From positions 26,336,843-26,400,842 of the forward strand of contig CM060847.1 of the NCBI GenBank assembly GCA_030737835.1: DNA of 64,000 bases, in the 5' to 3' direction. This DNA comes from Acorus gramineus (taxonomy: Eukaryota; Streptophyta; Magnoliopsida; Acorales; Acoraceae). Positions within the stretch are counted from its first letter, which is position 1. Every line of letters starts with the position of its first letter. The position numbers were made by a program, and so were the translations under genes. The notes under the pieces were generated by a model, which saw nothing but the letters and a program-made list of their open reading frames with translations, was not told where the DNA came from and did no database searches. Below are positions 47,177 to 58,526 of this stretch, one piece after another.

Positions 47177-47933
47177 GAGATGAGCAACGAGGAATTGCCC
47201 GAATTGCACCAAGCTGTGAGGGAGAGGAGACTTCGTAGGAAGGGACAAGTAGAAGACCGAGCAGAGGGTTGACCCCCCCCCCCCTTTTTGTGTAATCTTT
47301 ATTCAATCAATGAATAAAAAATTACTTTCTCTGCTCAACCTTGATCGTATTTTACCTACTCGCGCGCTTCGCACATTACCTCTCCTCGCTGTATGATTCT
47401 ATTTGTGAATCGTAGAGTCCCAAAAATTTATTGTATCCACGATCATCCACGAACAGGATCCTCGAACAGGATTCACGAACCAGGTTCACGAACAGGATTT
47501 CTCTTGTCTTGCCCACCTGTCCGTAAAGGCTCTCTCGTCGTTCCGTCTCTTCTCCATACCACATGGAAAATTCGTGACAATAAATTCACCACGTAGGCTG
47601 CACGTTTATCAAAACTGGTGCCTCGTTTCTCTCGCCAGTTGTCCCTCGATATCTACAGAAGATTTCAGCAGCAAATCTTCCATGATTTTGATTTTTGCGC
47701 TTCAGTCATGATTGCGGGAATTTTTCAAAGGACGACCGCTTTATAAGTTTCCACCATCCAATGAGAAGAAGAGAGAGAATTCAAAAATCAAATCCCCTGC
47801 TCGTTTTCAAACTTTGCCTCTTCTCGAATTCCTTCTCGCGCCACCATGTCGATGGACATTGCACAGAAACTAAGGTGCTCCCTATCGATTCCTGAATCCA
47901 TCATCATCACACATACTCCTTTCAAACCCGTAG
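47177..47933. other. Spacer between the T1 antisense genes
   Basis: Contains a poly-C run (47270-47284) then an AATAAAA polyadenylation-like site (47312) after gene 1. The rest is the upstream region of gene 2, with tandem ACGAACAGGAT phrases at 47450-47500. No coding region. Confidence 0.55.
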
Positions 47934-50098
47934 ATGAGAGGCAACGGCCCTGAGAAGCTCTTCATGGATCCTTCTCAGATGCTGAGGAGCTCCCTTTCTT
48001 TTCTTCTCCCTGAGTTGCTTAGGGAATTCATGTGCCGATTCAAGCTTCACCCGGTGCAATGCTCCCCTAATCTGTTAAGGGTGCTGATGTGTGTTGTCAT
48101 GATCAACCGCAAGCTGCAGCTTCAACTCAGGGTGGATGGCATCCACCACCTGTACGATTTGAGGAAGCCAGAGCATACTTACTATCTTTGGGTGAGACCG
48201 GGTGCGGTTCCTCTCATGGAAAAGCTTCCTTCATCCAACAGCGAGTGGAGGGATGAATGCCTTGTGCAACTAATTGGCCCGTGGGCGCCTCCTGCCTCCA
48301 ATTCGAGTGAAGCACTGATGGTGCCATGTCATCTCCGTCAGGCGAAATTGGGTGAGCATAAGAACCATCGGACGTCTATGCCTTATTTGCCTTTTCTTTC
48401 ATAGCCGATGAATCTCATATGCTCCCTGCGGGTGCCTCAGAGCGCGCGACCCCAGACCCATTAGTGGTCAAGTTCGATTAGATCGCCAGGGCTCAAGAGC
48501 TGGGGGATAAGGACTTCCGCAAAATCCTCAGCCTCCCCTCAACCAGGGCCCCTGGTCCTTCTTCGAAGGTTGTCGGCTTGTCTTCGGGATTCAATGCATC
48601 TCCTGCCTTCGCCGAAGCTTCTCCCTTGGCCGTTTTCGAAGACGTGGGTGAACAGTCTGCTGCCTCCAAAGGCAAGTCGGTTCTGAAGAAGAAGCCTAGG
48701 CTGCCACTTCCTTCGAAACGGCGGACCAAGGCTGCTCGTCCTACTTTATTGGTCGAAGAGGTGGACACCGAAGGCAAAGCCAAAGCCCTACTGGATGTTT
48801 CCCCGGCATCCCCTGTGGGGAGCGATCTGCCTTCAAGTAAGTCCTGTGCCTTCCACCGAAGAGGGATGCCCACCAAGCCCCCCAGTCATTCGAGTACCAG
48901 AGACGGTGGAGGTTCCCTCTTCTCTGGAAGTTGAGCCCTCCCTCGCTGAGGAGGTAGCGGCCATGTCTTCCTTAGCTCCCTCGTGTGGAGTTACTCCAGC
49001 TGCTACGGCAGGCTCAACGCCTATGGTTGTTGCCCCATCAGAGGTGCCCCCAGTCGAGGTGTTGGAGAGTACTTTCAACATAACTTCTCCTCTGGGGGCG
49101 CCACCTGTGGCTTCAACTCCTGCTGGGATGCCCCCAATTGATCCAACTTCTACTGGGATGCCCCTAGTTGCTTCAACTTCTGCTAGGATGCCCCCAGTTG
49201 CCCCATCCGGTGCTACCATGGAAGCTGGGGAACCTTTGGAAACCCCTTCGGCCCCTACCTCTACAGCCACGACCAGTTCCCATTCAGGAGGTCCTCTTGC
49301 TAATTGTGCCAGTAAAGAGTTAGCCAGTACTTAGCTCAGAGTCGGTCTCCTCAAGGGTGACTTGAATTGTGCTCGCCAGGCTACGACGGAAGCGCTTTTC
49401 ACCCGGCTTGGCTTGAGTTTTTACAACGTAAGTGTTCAACTCCTGTCTTTGAAATTTCTTCTTCAAGGTTTTAACCATTTTCTTTTTAGAATTCTGTCAT
49501 CTAGCAGGTGCTCAATGAGCGAAGCCTGGATGCAATGAGGTCTGAAGATCTCTTGAGGTCAGCCCAAGAGCTCGCCCATTGTAGGGAAGCACATTTGAAG
49601 TCGGCTGAGGAACAGATTGTGATCGCGAAGCGAACACGCCTCGATGCGAAACTCACTGAATCCTCTCCTCATCGGGACTTGTCTGCTGCTAAAGTTCAAG
49701 TTGTTGCTGCTGAAGAGCGTGTGAGAGAGCTCCTCGAGCTGAAGCTCTCCCAGTCCTTCGATCAGGCTTCCTTTTCCTTGCGAGCGCACAACGCAGAAAA
49801 GCAAGTCGAGGCCCTGATGTGTGAGTTGCAAGAGCAGCAAGTCAAGCTCTGTGAACTTCGAACCGACTGTGCTGTTCCTTTCGAGGACGGTCTGTCAAAG
49901 GGTCGAGCAGAAGCCTTCACGACTATGAGAGACCAAATGAAGGAACTTTCAGATTCTTTGACGACCTGTGCCAAGAAGAACTACAATTGTGGAAATCGTC
50001 AAGGTTATGAAGATAGATCCAGCAACGTCTCTCCTTGTATTTTCACCGATCCTCCTCCTGTTCGTGATTCTCGCCCTGATGACGGGTCTCAAATCTAG
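47934..50098 (+). pseudogene. T1 antisense gene 2, second Transposase_28-like gene with coiled coil
   Basis: Starts MRGNGPEKLFMDPSQ at 47934. LLREFMCRFKLHPVQCSPNL and LRVLMCVVMINRKLQL resemble the C-terminal half of the domain in gene 1. The frame breaks at 48404 and again near 48930. Lys/Pro-rich and then Pro/Ser/Thr-rich stretches follow, with three or four copies of a GMPPxxxTSxx unit at 49120-49210. After a GTAAGT donor at 49430 and an AG acceptor at 49507, a last exon (49508-50098) encodes a charged helical region (EELAHCREAH-like, AAEERVRELLELKLSQ), probably a coiled coil. AATAATG at 50118 may be the polyadenylation signal. Function unknown. Confidence 0.6.
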
Positions 50099-50814
50099 AC
50101 ATTTTGTAAAAAAAAAAATAATGTTTTCATAAATGACTTGTCTTTTACATGTCTTCTTGTTTTTCGCATGATCTAAATGTTTGGAGTGCTTATTATCGTG
50201 ATAATAGAGTTTTGTGCCCACTCGATGGACTAACTCTGACTTATCCAGTCATTGCGACCTCCGTAGGGCCGGGGCCCCTATAATAGTAGGGGAAGGTTAT
50301 CCCTCTTTTCGTCCTCATTGTGTGAGTGCGTCTTGTGTGTTCCTTCTGCTCCTTCTTGAGGGTTTTGTAGACGGAGTGCTTAGGACGAGAGGGAAGTACC
50401 CTTTCAAAATTGAGTCCATGGACTAATTCTGCTCGTCCTTTTCTAGCGACCTCCAAGAAGTGGTTGTAGAGCCTGGGCTCTAGCGACTATGTGAGCATAG
50501 GGGGAAGCTTGTACTTCCTAACGACCTCATCGTTTGAGTGTAATCTATGTGTCTAACTTTTACAAACCTTTTACTCAAGTGCTTATCGATGGATGGGGCG
50601 TCCCCCGCGCGACTTCTTACAAAGAGTGCTCATCTGATCAACCTGAATTGGATTAACGCGCGACCTCCGTGGAGTGCGATACTCGCGACCTCCTTGGAGT
50701 GCTATATTTGAAACCAAGTTCACCCGCGACCTCGAACGGGCTCTCATTCACATAAAATATGTCATATGAAAAATCCTTTTATTTCAGAAGAAATATTTTT
50801 TCAAATGCATTACA
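50099..50814. other. T1 spacer between the antisense genes and pol
   Basis: Non-coding, with several copies of GCGACCTCC(G/T) phrases at 50250-50730. This is where the sense and antisense transcription units would converge. Confidence 0.5.
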
Positions 50815-52010
50815 TTGCGAGGTCTTATGAGTGCCTCTCCATTCATTCGTTCCAGATAATAAGCTCCTTTGGGACCCAATCCGATGACCTATATGGGCCC
50901 TCCCAATTGGGTCCGAGCTTACCATCAGATCCGTTTCGGGATTCGGGGAATACCTCTTGAAGGACTAGGTCTCCTACTCGAAAGCTTCGTCACGAAACCC
51001 TCTTGTTGTAGCTTCGTGCGATCTGGTTCCGGTAGTTTGCCATCCTGATGGAAGTTGTTTCCCTTTGCTCATCCCTCAGGTCCAGATCAGATGCGAGAAC
51101 TTCTTCATTGGTCTGTGGCTCAAAGTTCTCAATCCGAAATGTTGGGATCCCGAGCTCTATGGGGATTACAGCCTCGACGCCAAAAGCCAAGGAAAACGGA
51201 GTCTCTTATGTGGCCCTTCGCGCCATGGTGCGGTATGCCCATAACACCAAGGGAAGCTCGTCCTCCCAGTTGGCTTTGGCTACATTGAGCCGCTTCTTGA
51301 TCCCGTCCAGGATGGTACGATTGGTGATCTCTGCCTGACCATTTCCATGGGGGTAGCGTGGAGAGGAGAAAAGGTTCTTTATGCCCAACTCTTTGCAGAA
51401 CTCCCTCATGGTGGCATTATCGAATTGTGTTCCGTTATCGAAGATTATGGTGTTCGGCACACCGAACTGACACACGATCTCCTTCCAAAGGAAACTTCGC
51501 ACTTCAATATTGCGGATTCTAGCCAAGGCCACAGCCTCCACCCATTTGGTGAAATAGTCAGTGGCGACTAGGAGGAATCACTTCTGAGATGGCGCCAAGG
51601 GCATGGGCCCAACTATATCGAACTCCCATTGAGCGAACGGCCAAGGACTTGACAGTTTATTCAAATCCCTAGCTGGTTGGTGAATCAGGGGACCGAATCT
51701 CTAGCACTTGTTGCATTTCCTCACCAGGTCGAGTGAGTCTTTTGCAAGGGTTGGCAAGAAATATCCGGCTATCAACACGCGTCTCACCAAGGACCTTGAG
51801 GCCGTATGGCTGCCGCATACTCCTGAATGCATTTCTTCCAACACTTCTATAGCTTCTTCAGGATTAACACACCTGAGGAGAAGGCCTTGAAAGCTTTGCT
51901 TGTATAGTATGCCCTGATCAGAGATCAAGAACCGAGCGGATCGGCTCTTGATATTCTGGCTTCTTCTTTGTCTGCTGGGAGGAAGTTGTCTTTCAGGTCC
52001 ATCCAAGTCG
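50815..52010 (-). pseudogene. T1 integrase, broken
   Basis: On the minus strand the zinc-binding part shows H-x3-H...C-x2-C (HSGVCGSH to CNKC, about 51920-51701). The core then has a first Asp region near 51570 (DYFTKW), IIFDNGTQF with the second Asp (about 51425) and NGQAEITNRT with the catalytic Glu (about 51320). The C-terminal part (51190-50815) contains GVEAVIPIELG. A TGA about 12 codons before the first Asp region, and frameshifts, prevent expression. Domain order after RNase H is normal for Ty3/gypsy. Confidence 0.88.
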
Positions 52011-52610
52011 GCTCCCGGGTTGTCGACTCCACTGCCAAAACCTGTTTGAGGTAGATTATGGTCGACTCCCCCAAGAATTCGACCTGAATCTCTTGGGATG
52101 GCTCTCCTTCCAGCACACTCGCCAGATTTGCTAGAGCATCAGCTTTAGTATTCTTCTCGCGACCAATTGCGTGGATTTTCCACTCACCGATTTGTTCGAG
52201 CAAAGTACGGGTGTAGCCTTGATAAGCCACCATACGATCATCCTTCATCTGATATTCTCCAGTGCTTTGATATACCACGAGCTGAGAATCGCTGTAGATC
52301 ACCAATTTATGGACGACGAGATCTACGGCGAATTCCAAGCCCGCGATGAGTGCCTCGTATTCGGCTTCGTTGTTAGAAGCATTTAATCCCAGTTTGATTG
52401 CGTGTTCAAACAGGAAACCGTCTTCATTGCGCAAGATCATCCCTGCTCTTGACCCTTTTTGGTTGGACACCCCGTCGACATGGAGTGTCCAAGAAACTGG
52501 TCTGCAGCCGAAGATAGCACAGACCTGCTGCTGGGCAGGTGTAAGGTCGGCGATGATGTCTATGACGACCTGCCCTTTGATTGCGCTTTTGGGCTGATAG
52601 TGGATATCAA
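51925..52610 (-). pseudogene. T1 second (host-type) RNase H
   Basis: Minus-strand WTLHVDGVSNQKGSRAGMIL, NNEAEYEALIAGLEFA, LVIYSDSQLVV and KADALANLASV are the four blocks of a plant-derived RNase H with D-E-D-D-type acidic residues (D in HVDG, E in EAEYEAL, D in YSDS, D in KADAL) all present. A second RNase H placed after the retroviral one marks the Tat lineage. This segment is the best preserved part of pol. Confidence 0.9.
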
Positions 52611-52633
52611 AATCTGATAGCTCCACCGTCCAT

Positions 52634-53080
52634 TTAAGCAACCCGTCCTGCGACATCCGCCTTTCGCAATACAACTTTGAGAGGCGAGTCGGGGATGACA
52701 TGGATCATATAGGCATGAAAGTAAAGATGCAGTTTTCTGGCGGAAACAAGCAAGGCAAACGCAAGCTTCTCGATGCGGGAATACCTAGTTTCCGCCACGC
52801 TGAGCGCCTTACTCGCATAGTAGATTGCCCTTTGGCCCCAGTCGATGTCCTTCAATAGCGCGGAGCTAACAGCGTGCTCGGAGGCTGCAATGTAGAGGAG
52901 CAAAATGTCTCCTAAGGAAGGACATACTAGAAGTGGTGGCGTGCTGAGGTACTTTCTGATTTCTTCAAATGCCTTCTGACACTCTAGCGTCCATTCGAAT
53001 CTCTGAGTCTTCCACAGCAACTGGAAGAATGGCTGGCATCGATTAGTGGCCCTAGAGATGAATCGATTGAGAGCGGCCAA
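52634..53080 (-). pseudogene. T1 retroviral RNase H and RT thumb/connection
   Basis: ALNRFISRATNRCQPFFQLL, WTLECQKAFEEIRKYLSTPP, then AVSSALL and ARKLHLYFHAYMI are typical gypsy connection and RNase H blocks. A frameshift at the right-hand side separates it from the RT core. Confidence 0.85.
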
Positions 53081-53099
53081 CCTCCCGCTAGTTTCTACA

Positions 53100-53966
53100 C
53101 CTCCTTATTGTTTCACGGAGGCTCCATCTCCAATATCGCCTTGATTTGGTCAGGATTGGCTTCGATTCCTCGCTGCATCGTCAGGTACCCCAAAAACTTG
53201 CCCGAGGTGACTCCGAAGGAGCATTTCGTCGCGTTTAGTTTGAGGCGGTACTTACGCAACACAGCGATGACTTCTTCCATGTGGGCCAAGTGGTCAACTC
53301 AGCGCTCACTTTTGACCATCATGTTGTCGATGTAGACTTCAATAGTCTTACCGATCTGACGTTGGAATATTTTAGTCACCAACCTCTGATAAGTGGCCCC
53401 TGCGTTCTTTAATCAGAACGACATTACTTTATAGCAATAAATGCCCGTTGGGGTTATGAATGCTGTCCTCTCCTGGTCGGGCTTGTACATTGGGATTTGG
53501 TGGTAGCCTGAATAAGCATCCATGAAACTCATTAGTTCATTACCTGATGAGGAGTCCACCAGCTGGTCAATCTTCAGAAGTGGGAAGTTGTCCTTCAGAC
53601 ATGGGTGGTTCAGGTCGGTGAAGTCCACGCAGACCCGCCACTTCTTATTCTTCTTGGGAACCACCACGGTGTTGGCCAGCTACTCGGGTTGTCTCACTTC
53701 GTGGATGAATCCGGCGGCTAGGAGTTTGTTAACCTCGTCCTGTACCGCTTCAGCCTGTACTGTGGCCATTCATCGCTGCTTCTGTCGGACTGGACGGATG
53801 GTGGGCGAGATGGACAGATGATGGCTTGCCACCTTGGGGTCAATTCTCGGCATGTCTTGAGGCTTCCAGGCAAAGATGTCCTTGTTCTCGACGAGGAGGT
53901 CGAGTATTGCCTTTCTCTCTTCTGCGGAGAGTAAACTCTCGACGAGAAAGTATTTCTCGGGGTCAA
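53100..53966 (-). pseudogene. T1 reverse transcriptase, inactive
   Basis: Minus-strand blocks in order: VVVPKKNKKWRVCVDFTDLN, SFMDAYSGYHQI (first catalytic Asp), then KVMSF followed by TGA where Gly is usual (53412), and the catalytic loop at 53323-53334, which reads YIDN instead of YxDD. A G-to-A change has therefore removed an essential Asp. Further stops lie upstream (53700-53780) in the segment before VVVPKK. Inactive on two independent grounds. Confidence 0.9.
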
Positions 53967-54088
53967 GGGGATCTATCGGGACCTTCTCAAGGTCTTCAAG
54001 AACCCTGTCTTCGGGACCATGCCGGCGCTCAATGGCCTTGACTAGGTACTGAAGTAATTGCTACCTTTTTGGATGAATTTCTCCATCC

Positions 54089-54955
54089 TCAGGCTGCTCC
54101 TCGAAGTAGGGTATGGCCGACTTCCCTGCCATCGTCGCCATGTAGCACCGTTTCACGGCAACTTGGTCTCCTCGAATTTTCATTATCCCCTTCCGTTGTG
54201 GGGAAACGGAGCCGTTGATGGTACGTAGACGGAATCACCTTCATCGCCGCCAGCCAGGTGCGTCTGATGTTGGCGTTGTATGGAGACGAGAGGTCCATGA
54301 TAGTGAATTCTGTCATAGCACTCTGATTCCCTGCTCGAACCGGTAGTGTGATTCTTCCGGTGGGGACGACTCGTGCTCCGTTGAATGCGACCAGAAGGTC
54401 CTTCGTTGGAGTGAGATCAGCGGCTTTAAACCCAATCCAAAGAAAGGGTTTCATGAAGAGGATGTCGACCGAGCTTCCTGTATCAACGAGAATCCTCTTA
54501 ACGTCAAAATTAGAGATACACAGGGTGATTACCAGCGTGTCCGAGTGCAGAGCTTGGACTCCTTTCAGGTCGGCATCAGAGAAAGTGATGGCTCCTTCAT
54601 CACCACTTCTTGGTCTCTTCACCACCAGTTTTGGCCCCTGGTCGATCTGCATCATTTCGAAGGAGACGTGCATCTTTCTCGAATATCGATGGGAACTTTT
54701 TGGGGTGACGAAATGCTGTATGCCTCCAAAAATGACGTCAATGACCCCCGCCGAAGTATTAGGGTCAATATTCATCACATGTTGCTCACCGGAAGCTGGG
54801 GTCTTCTCGATAGGAACATATTCCTTCAAGCGTCCCCTCTGGATCTGGGTCTCCATGAACCCCCGGAGGATTCGGCATTGGTCGGTATTATGGTCCACGC
54901 TCTTGTGGTAGTCACAGCGGAGAGTTTGATCCCGCTTTGATTCGTCACTCCTCAT
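54089..54955 (-). pseudogene. T1 gag zinc knuckle and protease
   Basis: One open frame on the minus strand. Residues 14-27 give CDYHKSVDHNTDQC, the Tat-type zinc knuckle. RILVDTGSSVDILF at residues 155-167 (about 54493-54455) is an aspartic protease active site with intact DTG. The frame loses homology after about residue 230, where it should run into RT. Confidence 0.88.
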
Positions 54956-54964
54956 AGGTGCAGG

Positions 54965-56310
54965 TCATCGGAACCACGACTCCCCCTGGATTTTGGATAG
55001 GATCTGCGATGGAGGGATCTTGAAGAGCATCCCCCATCCTTCTCGCACCTCGTTTGTTGAGGCACCAGCCTTCTTGCCCTTCTCGCCCCGCTGGTCCTTT
55101 TGACGCGGCTCTTGCGGGCGTTTTACTGCTGGTAACGGGGTGGTGGCCGTTGGCGAGGACGGGGACGCAACCACCGCCTGTTTAAGGATCCTAGATTCTT
55201 CTTCCACCTTGGCGTACTTTTCATCACGCCCCATCAAATCGCGCAAGTCGGAAGGAGTGCGCTTGATAAGCGACTCCTTGAGACCGTTTCCTGATGGCAG
55301 GCCGTTCCGGAAAGCCATTATTGCAGCGTCCTCATTGCAGTCTTCTACTTCAAACTTAAGGATGCAGAAGCGATCGACAAACTGCCGAATCATCTCCCCT
55401 GACAGTATTTGGATCTTCATGAGATCGTCAAGATCCTTCTTCCTCTGTCGACTACAGATGAAGTGCTCAGCAAACATAGTGCTGAGCTCCTTGAAAGTTT
55501 TGATTGTCGCAAGTGGAAGGAGATGGAACCAAGTCAACACGGCCCCTTCTAGGCTAGAGGTGAAGAGGCGGCACATAAGCCCATCATAGAGCTCATACAA
55601 TGCCATCGAATGTCGGAACGCCAAGATATGATCATAGGGATCCGTCGTGCCATTGTATAGCTTGAATTTTGGCTAAATGAACTTCCGGGGAAGTCGTTCT
55701 CTTTGAATCTCTATGTAAAACGGGGAGGCGAATCCCCGTATTGCGTGCTCCACCATCTCGTGATTCGAAACGCGCCATACCTTAGAGCGCAAGGCGTAAC
55801 GAGGCTGCGCGACTGCTCCCCCGGCTTGATGGCGGGGTGGAGAGTTATACAGACGTCCTTCCGATACTCCGCGTAAGGCCGATCGCCCTTGGTGCATTTT
55901 CCTCCGAGAGGCCTCCCACCCGGCGGAGCGTTCTCCATGAGGTGAGCGCCCGCGCCTGTGTTCTTCATGAGGCCGTCGACTCGCTCAAGGGGTGTGTGAA
56001 CGCCGACGAGATCGCTGCCTCTGATTGGAGGAAGAGGTACTTCCCTCCGAACCTTCAGCATTGACGGTCAAGGGGTTGCGCAGTACAGGAGGTGGTGGCC
56101 AGATTTCTCTTAGACTGGCTGTTGTCGATGCATGTTTGTATGGAACTGTTGCATCGAGGCTTCGATCATCTGCTGCATTGATCCCTGCAGACGGGTAAAT
56201 AGAGTTTCTTGCGTGGACACCATTACCCGCCTGAGGCCCTGGACCTGACTAGCCAGGGTTTCTGGTGAGCCGCCGACAGTATTAGATGGGAGAATCCCTG
56301 TCACCCTCCT
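54965..56310 (-). pseudogene. T1 gag
   Basis: The start region is about 56304 (MTGILPSNTVGG, LQGSMQQMIEASMQQFH), followed by a frame break. The capsid-like retrotransposon gag domain at 55624-54965 has TWFHLLPLATIKTFKELSTM, FAEHFICSRQRKKDL and FVDRFCILKFEVEDC. A basic Lys/Gln-rich tail follows. At least two breaks separate the N-terminus from the capsid domain. Confidence 0.85.
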
Positions 56311-56365
56311 GCATTGGTGTCACTAGGATATGATATTGTGGACACTGGCTTTTTGTTTCAGTGTC

Positions 56366-56383
56366 CCACAGACGGCGCCAAAC
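56366..56383 (-). other. Primer binding site of T1
   Basis: Minus strand GTTTGGCGCCGTCTGTGG adjoins the 5' LTR end (CCTCA). TTGGCGCCGTCTGTGGG-type sites are, from memory, usual in Tat-lineage elements. The tRNA is not named here. Confidence 0.75.
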
Positions 56384-57298
56384 TGAGGTGGATATTTTAC
56401 CCTTCAGTTAAATTTGTAGATTTCTCAGGAAAATGAACTCAAACTAAATAAACTTTTTTAGTTCTACCTCTACTCTCTCAATGACTGTATAGGAAATAAC
56501 ACACAATGACTCACAAATGGCTCTCAATGACTATGTTTGACTCAGTGAATAACTGTTTGACCATGCTTGACTGTGTCCGTAGAGTGCTGAGCGCCTGACC
56601 ACTTTATAGACTGCCTACGTACCCCCTTGGGGATCAAGTCACATGTAGTCCTCAATTACCCTTGTAACCGCCTTGCCACAAAGTGTTTAGTGGGCTTTTT
56701 TCCAGGGAAACTCCCCCAGCATTTACGCTCCACTACGGTCCTTGAGTAGCCACGTTCTGCTGGTAATGGGCCTTAAATGCCACCTTGGTAGTTACAGGCG
56801 TTAGTGGTCTTCTGACTGTTTCTTCATTTTGCTCGGGGTCTCTTGATATGCTCGCCCGTAAGTTTCATAGCATGTCTACGAGGAGTAAGGTCAACTGACC
56901 AGACCTCGTGTCTGGTCGTGCCTTAGACTGCTCATTTTTGAGGAGTAAGGTCGACCGATCATACCTCATGTCTGATTGTGCCTCAGACTACTCGCTTTCG
57001 AGGAGTAAGGTCCAGCGACCAGACCTCATGTTTAGTTGTGCCTTAGACTACTTGCTTTCAAGGAGTAAGGTTGACCGACCAAACCTCATGTCTGGTCGTG
57101 CCTTAGACTATTCACTTTCTAGGTGCCCGACTGTCCAAATAGACCCTAGATCTGGTCGTGTCAATACATTTGGGGGAGTCATCATGACCAAGGATTGAAA
57201 CTCAGATTTGCGGGTCCCACGGTAGGTCCACATCCGTCTGGATGTGACACATTACCCCTGATATGACACGTGTCGTGGTGAGGATTTTTACCTCCACA
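56384..57298 (-). repeat. T1 5' LTR
   Basis: Partner of 44688-45603. Includes the four-unit 60-bp array at 56878-57118. The right flank GGTGG resumes the PMD intron. Confidence 0.92.
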
Positions 57299-57682
57299 GG
57301 TGGTTATAGTGGGGTTTACATGGATTTTATGAGTCTAAGAAAAAATCATGGTAGGTTTACATATGGTGTGTATTCTCAAAGGGAGGGACAATCTTTCATA
57401 TTCTTTTATTATAGTGGTCATGTTGCAAAATGGCTATGTAAGTATGATAGATGATTGCATAAAAGGCATGTAAGCATAAAGAGGACCATGGTGGGACAAG
57501 GGGAGGGGTGACAATATGACCAAGTTTGGAATTTTCTTCTTAGGTTTATATATTTCATGCTTCATTTAAACTTTGTGTGAGAAATTATTACTAAGCATAG
57601 TTTTAGAATGAATTTTAGATTTAGGATTCTTACCCCCTTGGATGTCTTTGTTTAGATTAACCCTTTCTCTTTGTCGTTTCAG
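57299..57682 (+). other. PMD copy 2 intron, right part
   Basis: Collinear with 17490-17903 of copy 1, ending TTGTCGTTTCAG before exon 2. Confidence 0.75.
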
Positions 57683-58103
57683 CGACCGAACCGCATTCGA
57701 GCTTTGTGGCATTGGACAAAGAGGTGGTACTCCGCCTTGGGGCAGGGGGAGAGGGACTTGGTGGATGGAGCGGGCTTCTGTTCCTTCTTCTTCCTCTTCT
57801 CCTCCTCCAACCATGGCTTTCGAGCGAGACCTCGAGTTGGCGAGGGAGCTAGGCGTGGCCCAAAGCGAGTTGATGGCCACGAGGATAGAGCTTGACCAGG
57901 CGAGGGAGATGGCCACCAGGGATGGGGAGGAGATGGGCCGGCTGAGGTTCGAGATGGTGCCAAGAGAGGAGGAGTTCGCCGTCCTGCACCGTGAGCGAGA
58001 TTCCCTCCAGGTGAGGGTGTCGGAGTTGGAGGCATCGGCTAGCGTTCCCAGTGGCTTGGTGGGAGATCTGATCCGCTCCCTTCAGGCGGCTGGACACATA
58101 GAG
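57683..58103 (+). pseudogene. PMD copy 2, exon 2 left part (PMD mostly deleted)
   Basis: Exon 2 starts RPNRIRALWHWTKRWYSALG, matching copy 1 residue for residue but without copy 1's missing base. After DLVDGAGF the PMD core (RWDPE..., LTLEDV...) is gone. A deletion joins this point, out of frame, to a downstream part starting about 57809 (MAFERDLELARELGVAQSEL). That part is rich in Glu, Arg and Leu heptad-like spacing and is likely a coiled coil. The coiled coil is cut at 58103 by solo LTR A1 and continues after 61368. The gene can no longer encode a PMD. Confidence 0.8.
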
Positions 58104-58365
58104 TGTTATATATGTGTCACTTTTAGCCTGTTGGTAACCGTTAGAGCGTTCTGGCAGTTTTCGGTTTTTACCGGTTTTCGATCGGAACCGCTTATTTTTG
58201 GACTGTTAGCTATCGTCCTGAGTTAGAGGACTCCGATTGGAAATCTAACTGCATATTTGGTGTCCTGGGGCCATTTTATGCCTCTCACGAAAATTTCATC
58301 GAATTCCGGTAACGTTCCCGAAATTTCACAGTTCCGGGGCGTATCCGGGTTTTTAAGTCGCACAC

Positions 58366-58372
58366 TATATAA
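58366..58372 (+). promoter_or_regulatory. TATA box of LTR A1
   Basis: TATATAA in CACACTATATAAGAGTGG, positioned as in A2 and A3. Confidence 0.7.
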
Positions 58373-58499
58373 GAGTGGGATCTAATTTTTCCGAGTTACT
58401 GTTCATCATCCCTACCAAATCCCTCTCTCTCCTCTCTCTCTCTTTTTCTTCCATTAGAGGCCCTTAAGCCCCTCAAACCTAAAAACCTAAAGCACGAGA

Positions 58500-58526
58500 A
58501 GTGTAGATCGGGTCCCGATCTACACT
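58500..58526 (+). promoter_or_regulatory. Perfect 27-nt leader palindrome (A1)
   Basis: Identical to those in A2 and A3. Confidence 0.85.

Larger units (their letters stand above)
44688..57298 (-). mobile_element. T1: full-length Ty3/gypsy Tat-lineage retrotransposon, 12.6 kb, inactive
   Basis: Two LTRs of about 915 bp (44688-45603 and 56384-57298), TGAGGTGG...CCTCCACA, bound a minus-strand gag-pol (56310-50815). Two plus-strand, that is antisense, passenger genes lie between pol and the 3' LTR (45991-50098). The second, host-type RNase H after the retroviral one is diagnostic of the Tat lineage, in which extra antisense ORFs are known. Stops and frameshifts break gag-pol and the LTRs differ at many positions, so it is old. 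It sits in the intron of PMD copy 2. Confidence 0.92.

Noticed and set aside
54348..54940. Plus-strand frames opposite T1 protease and gag
   Set aside because: Antisense shadows of minus-strand domains with recognisable motifs.
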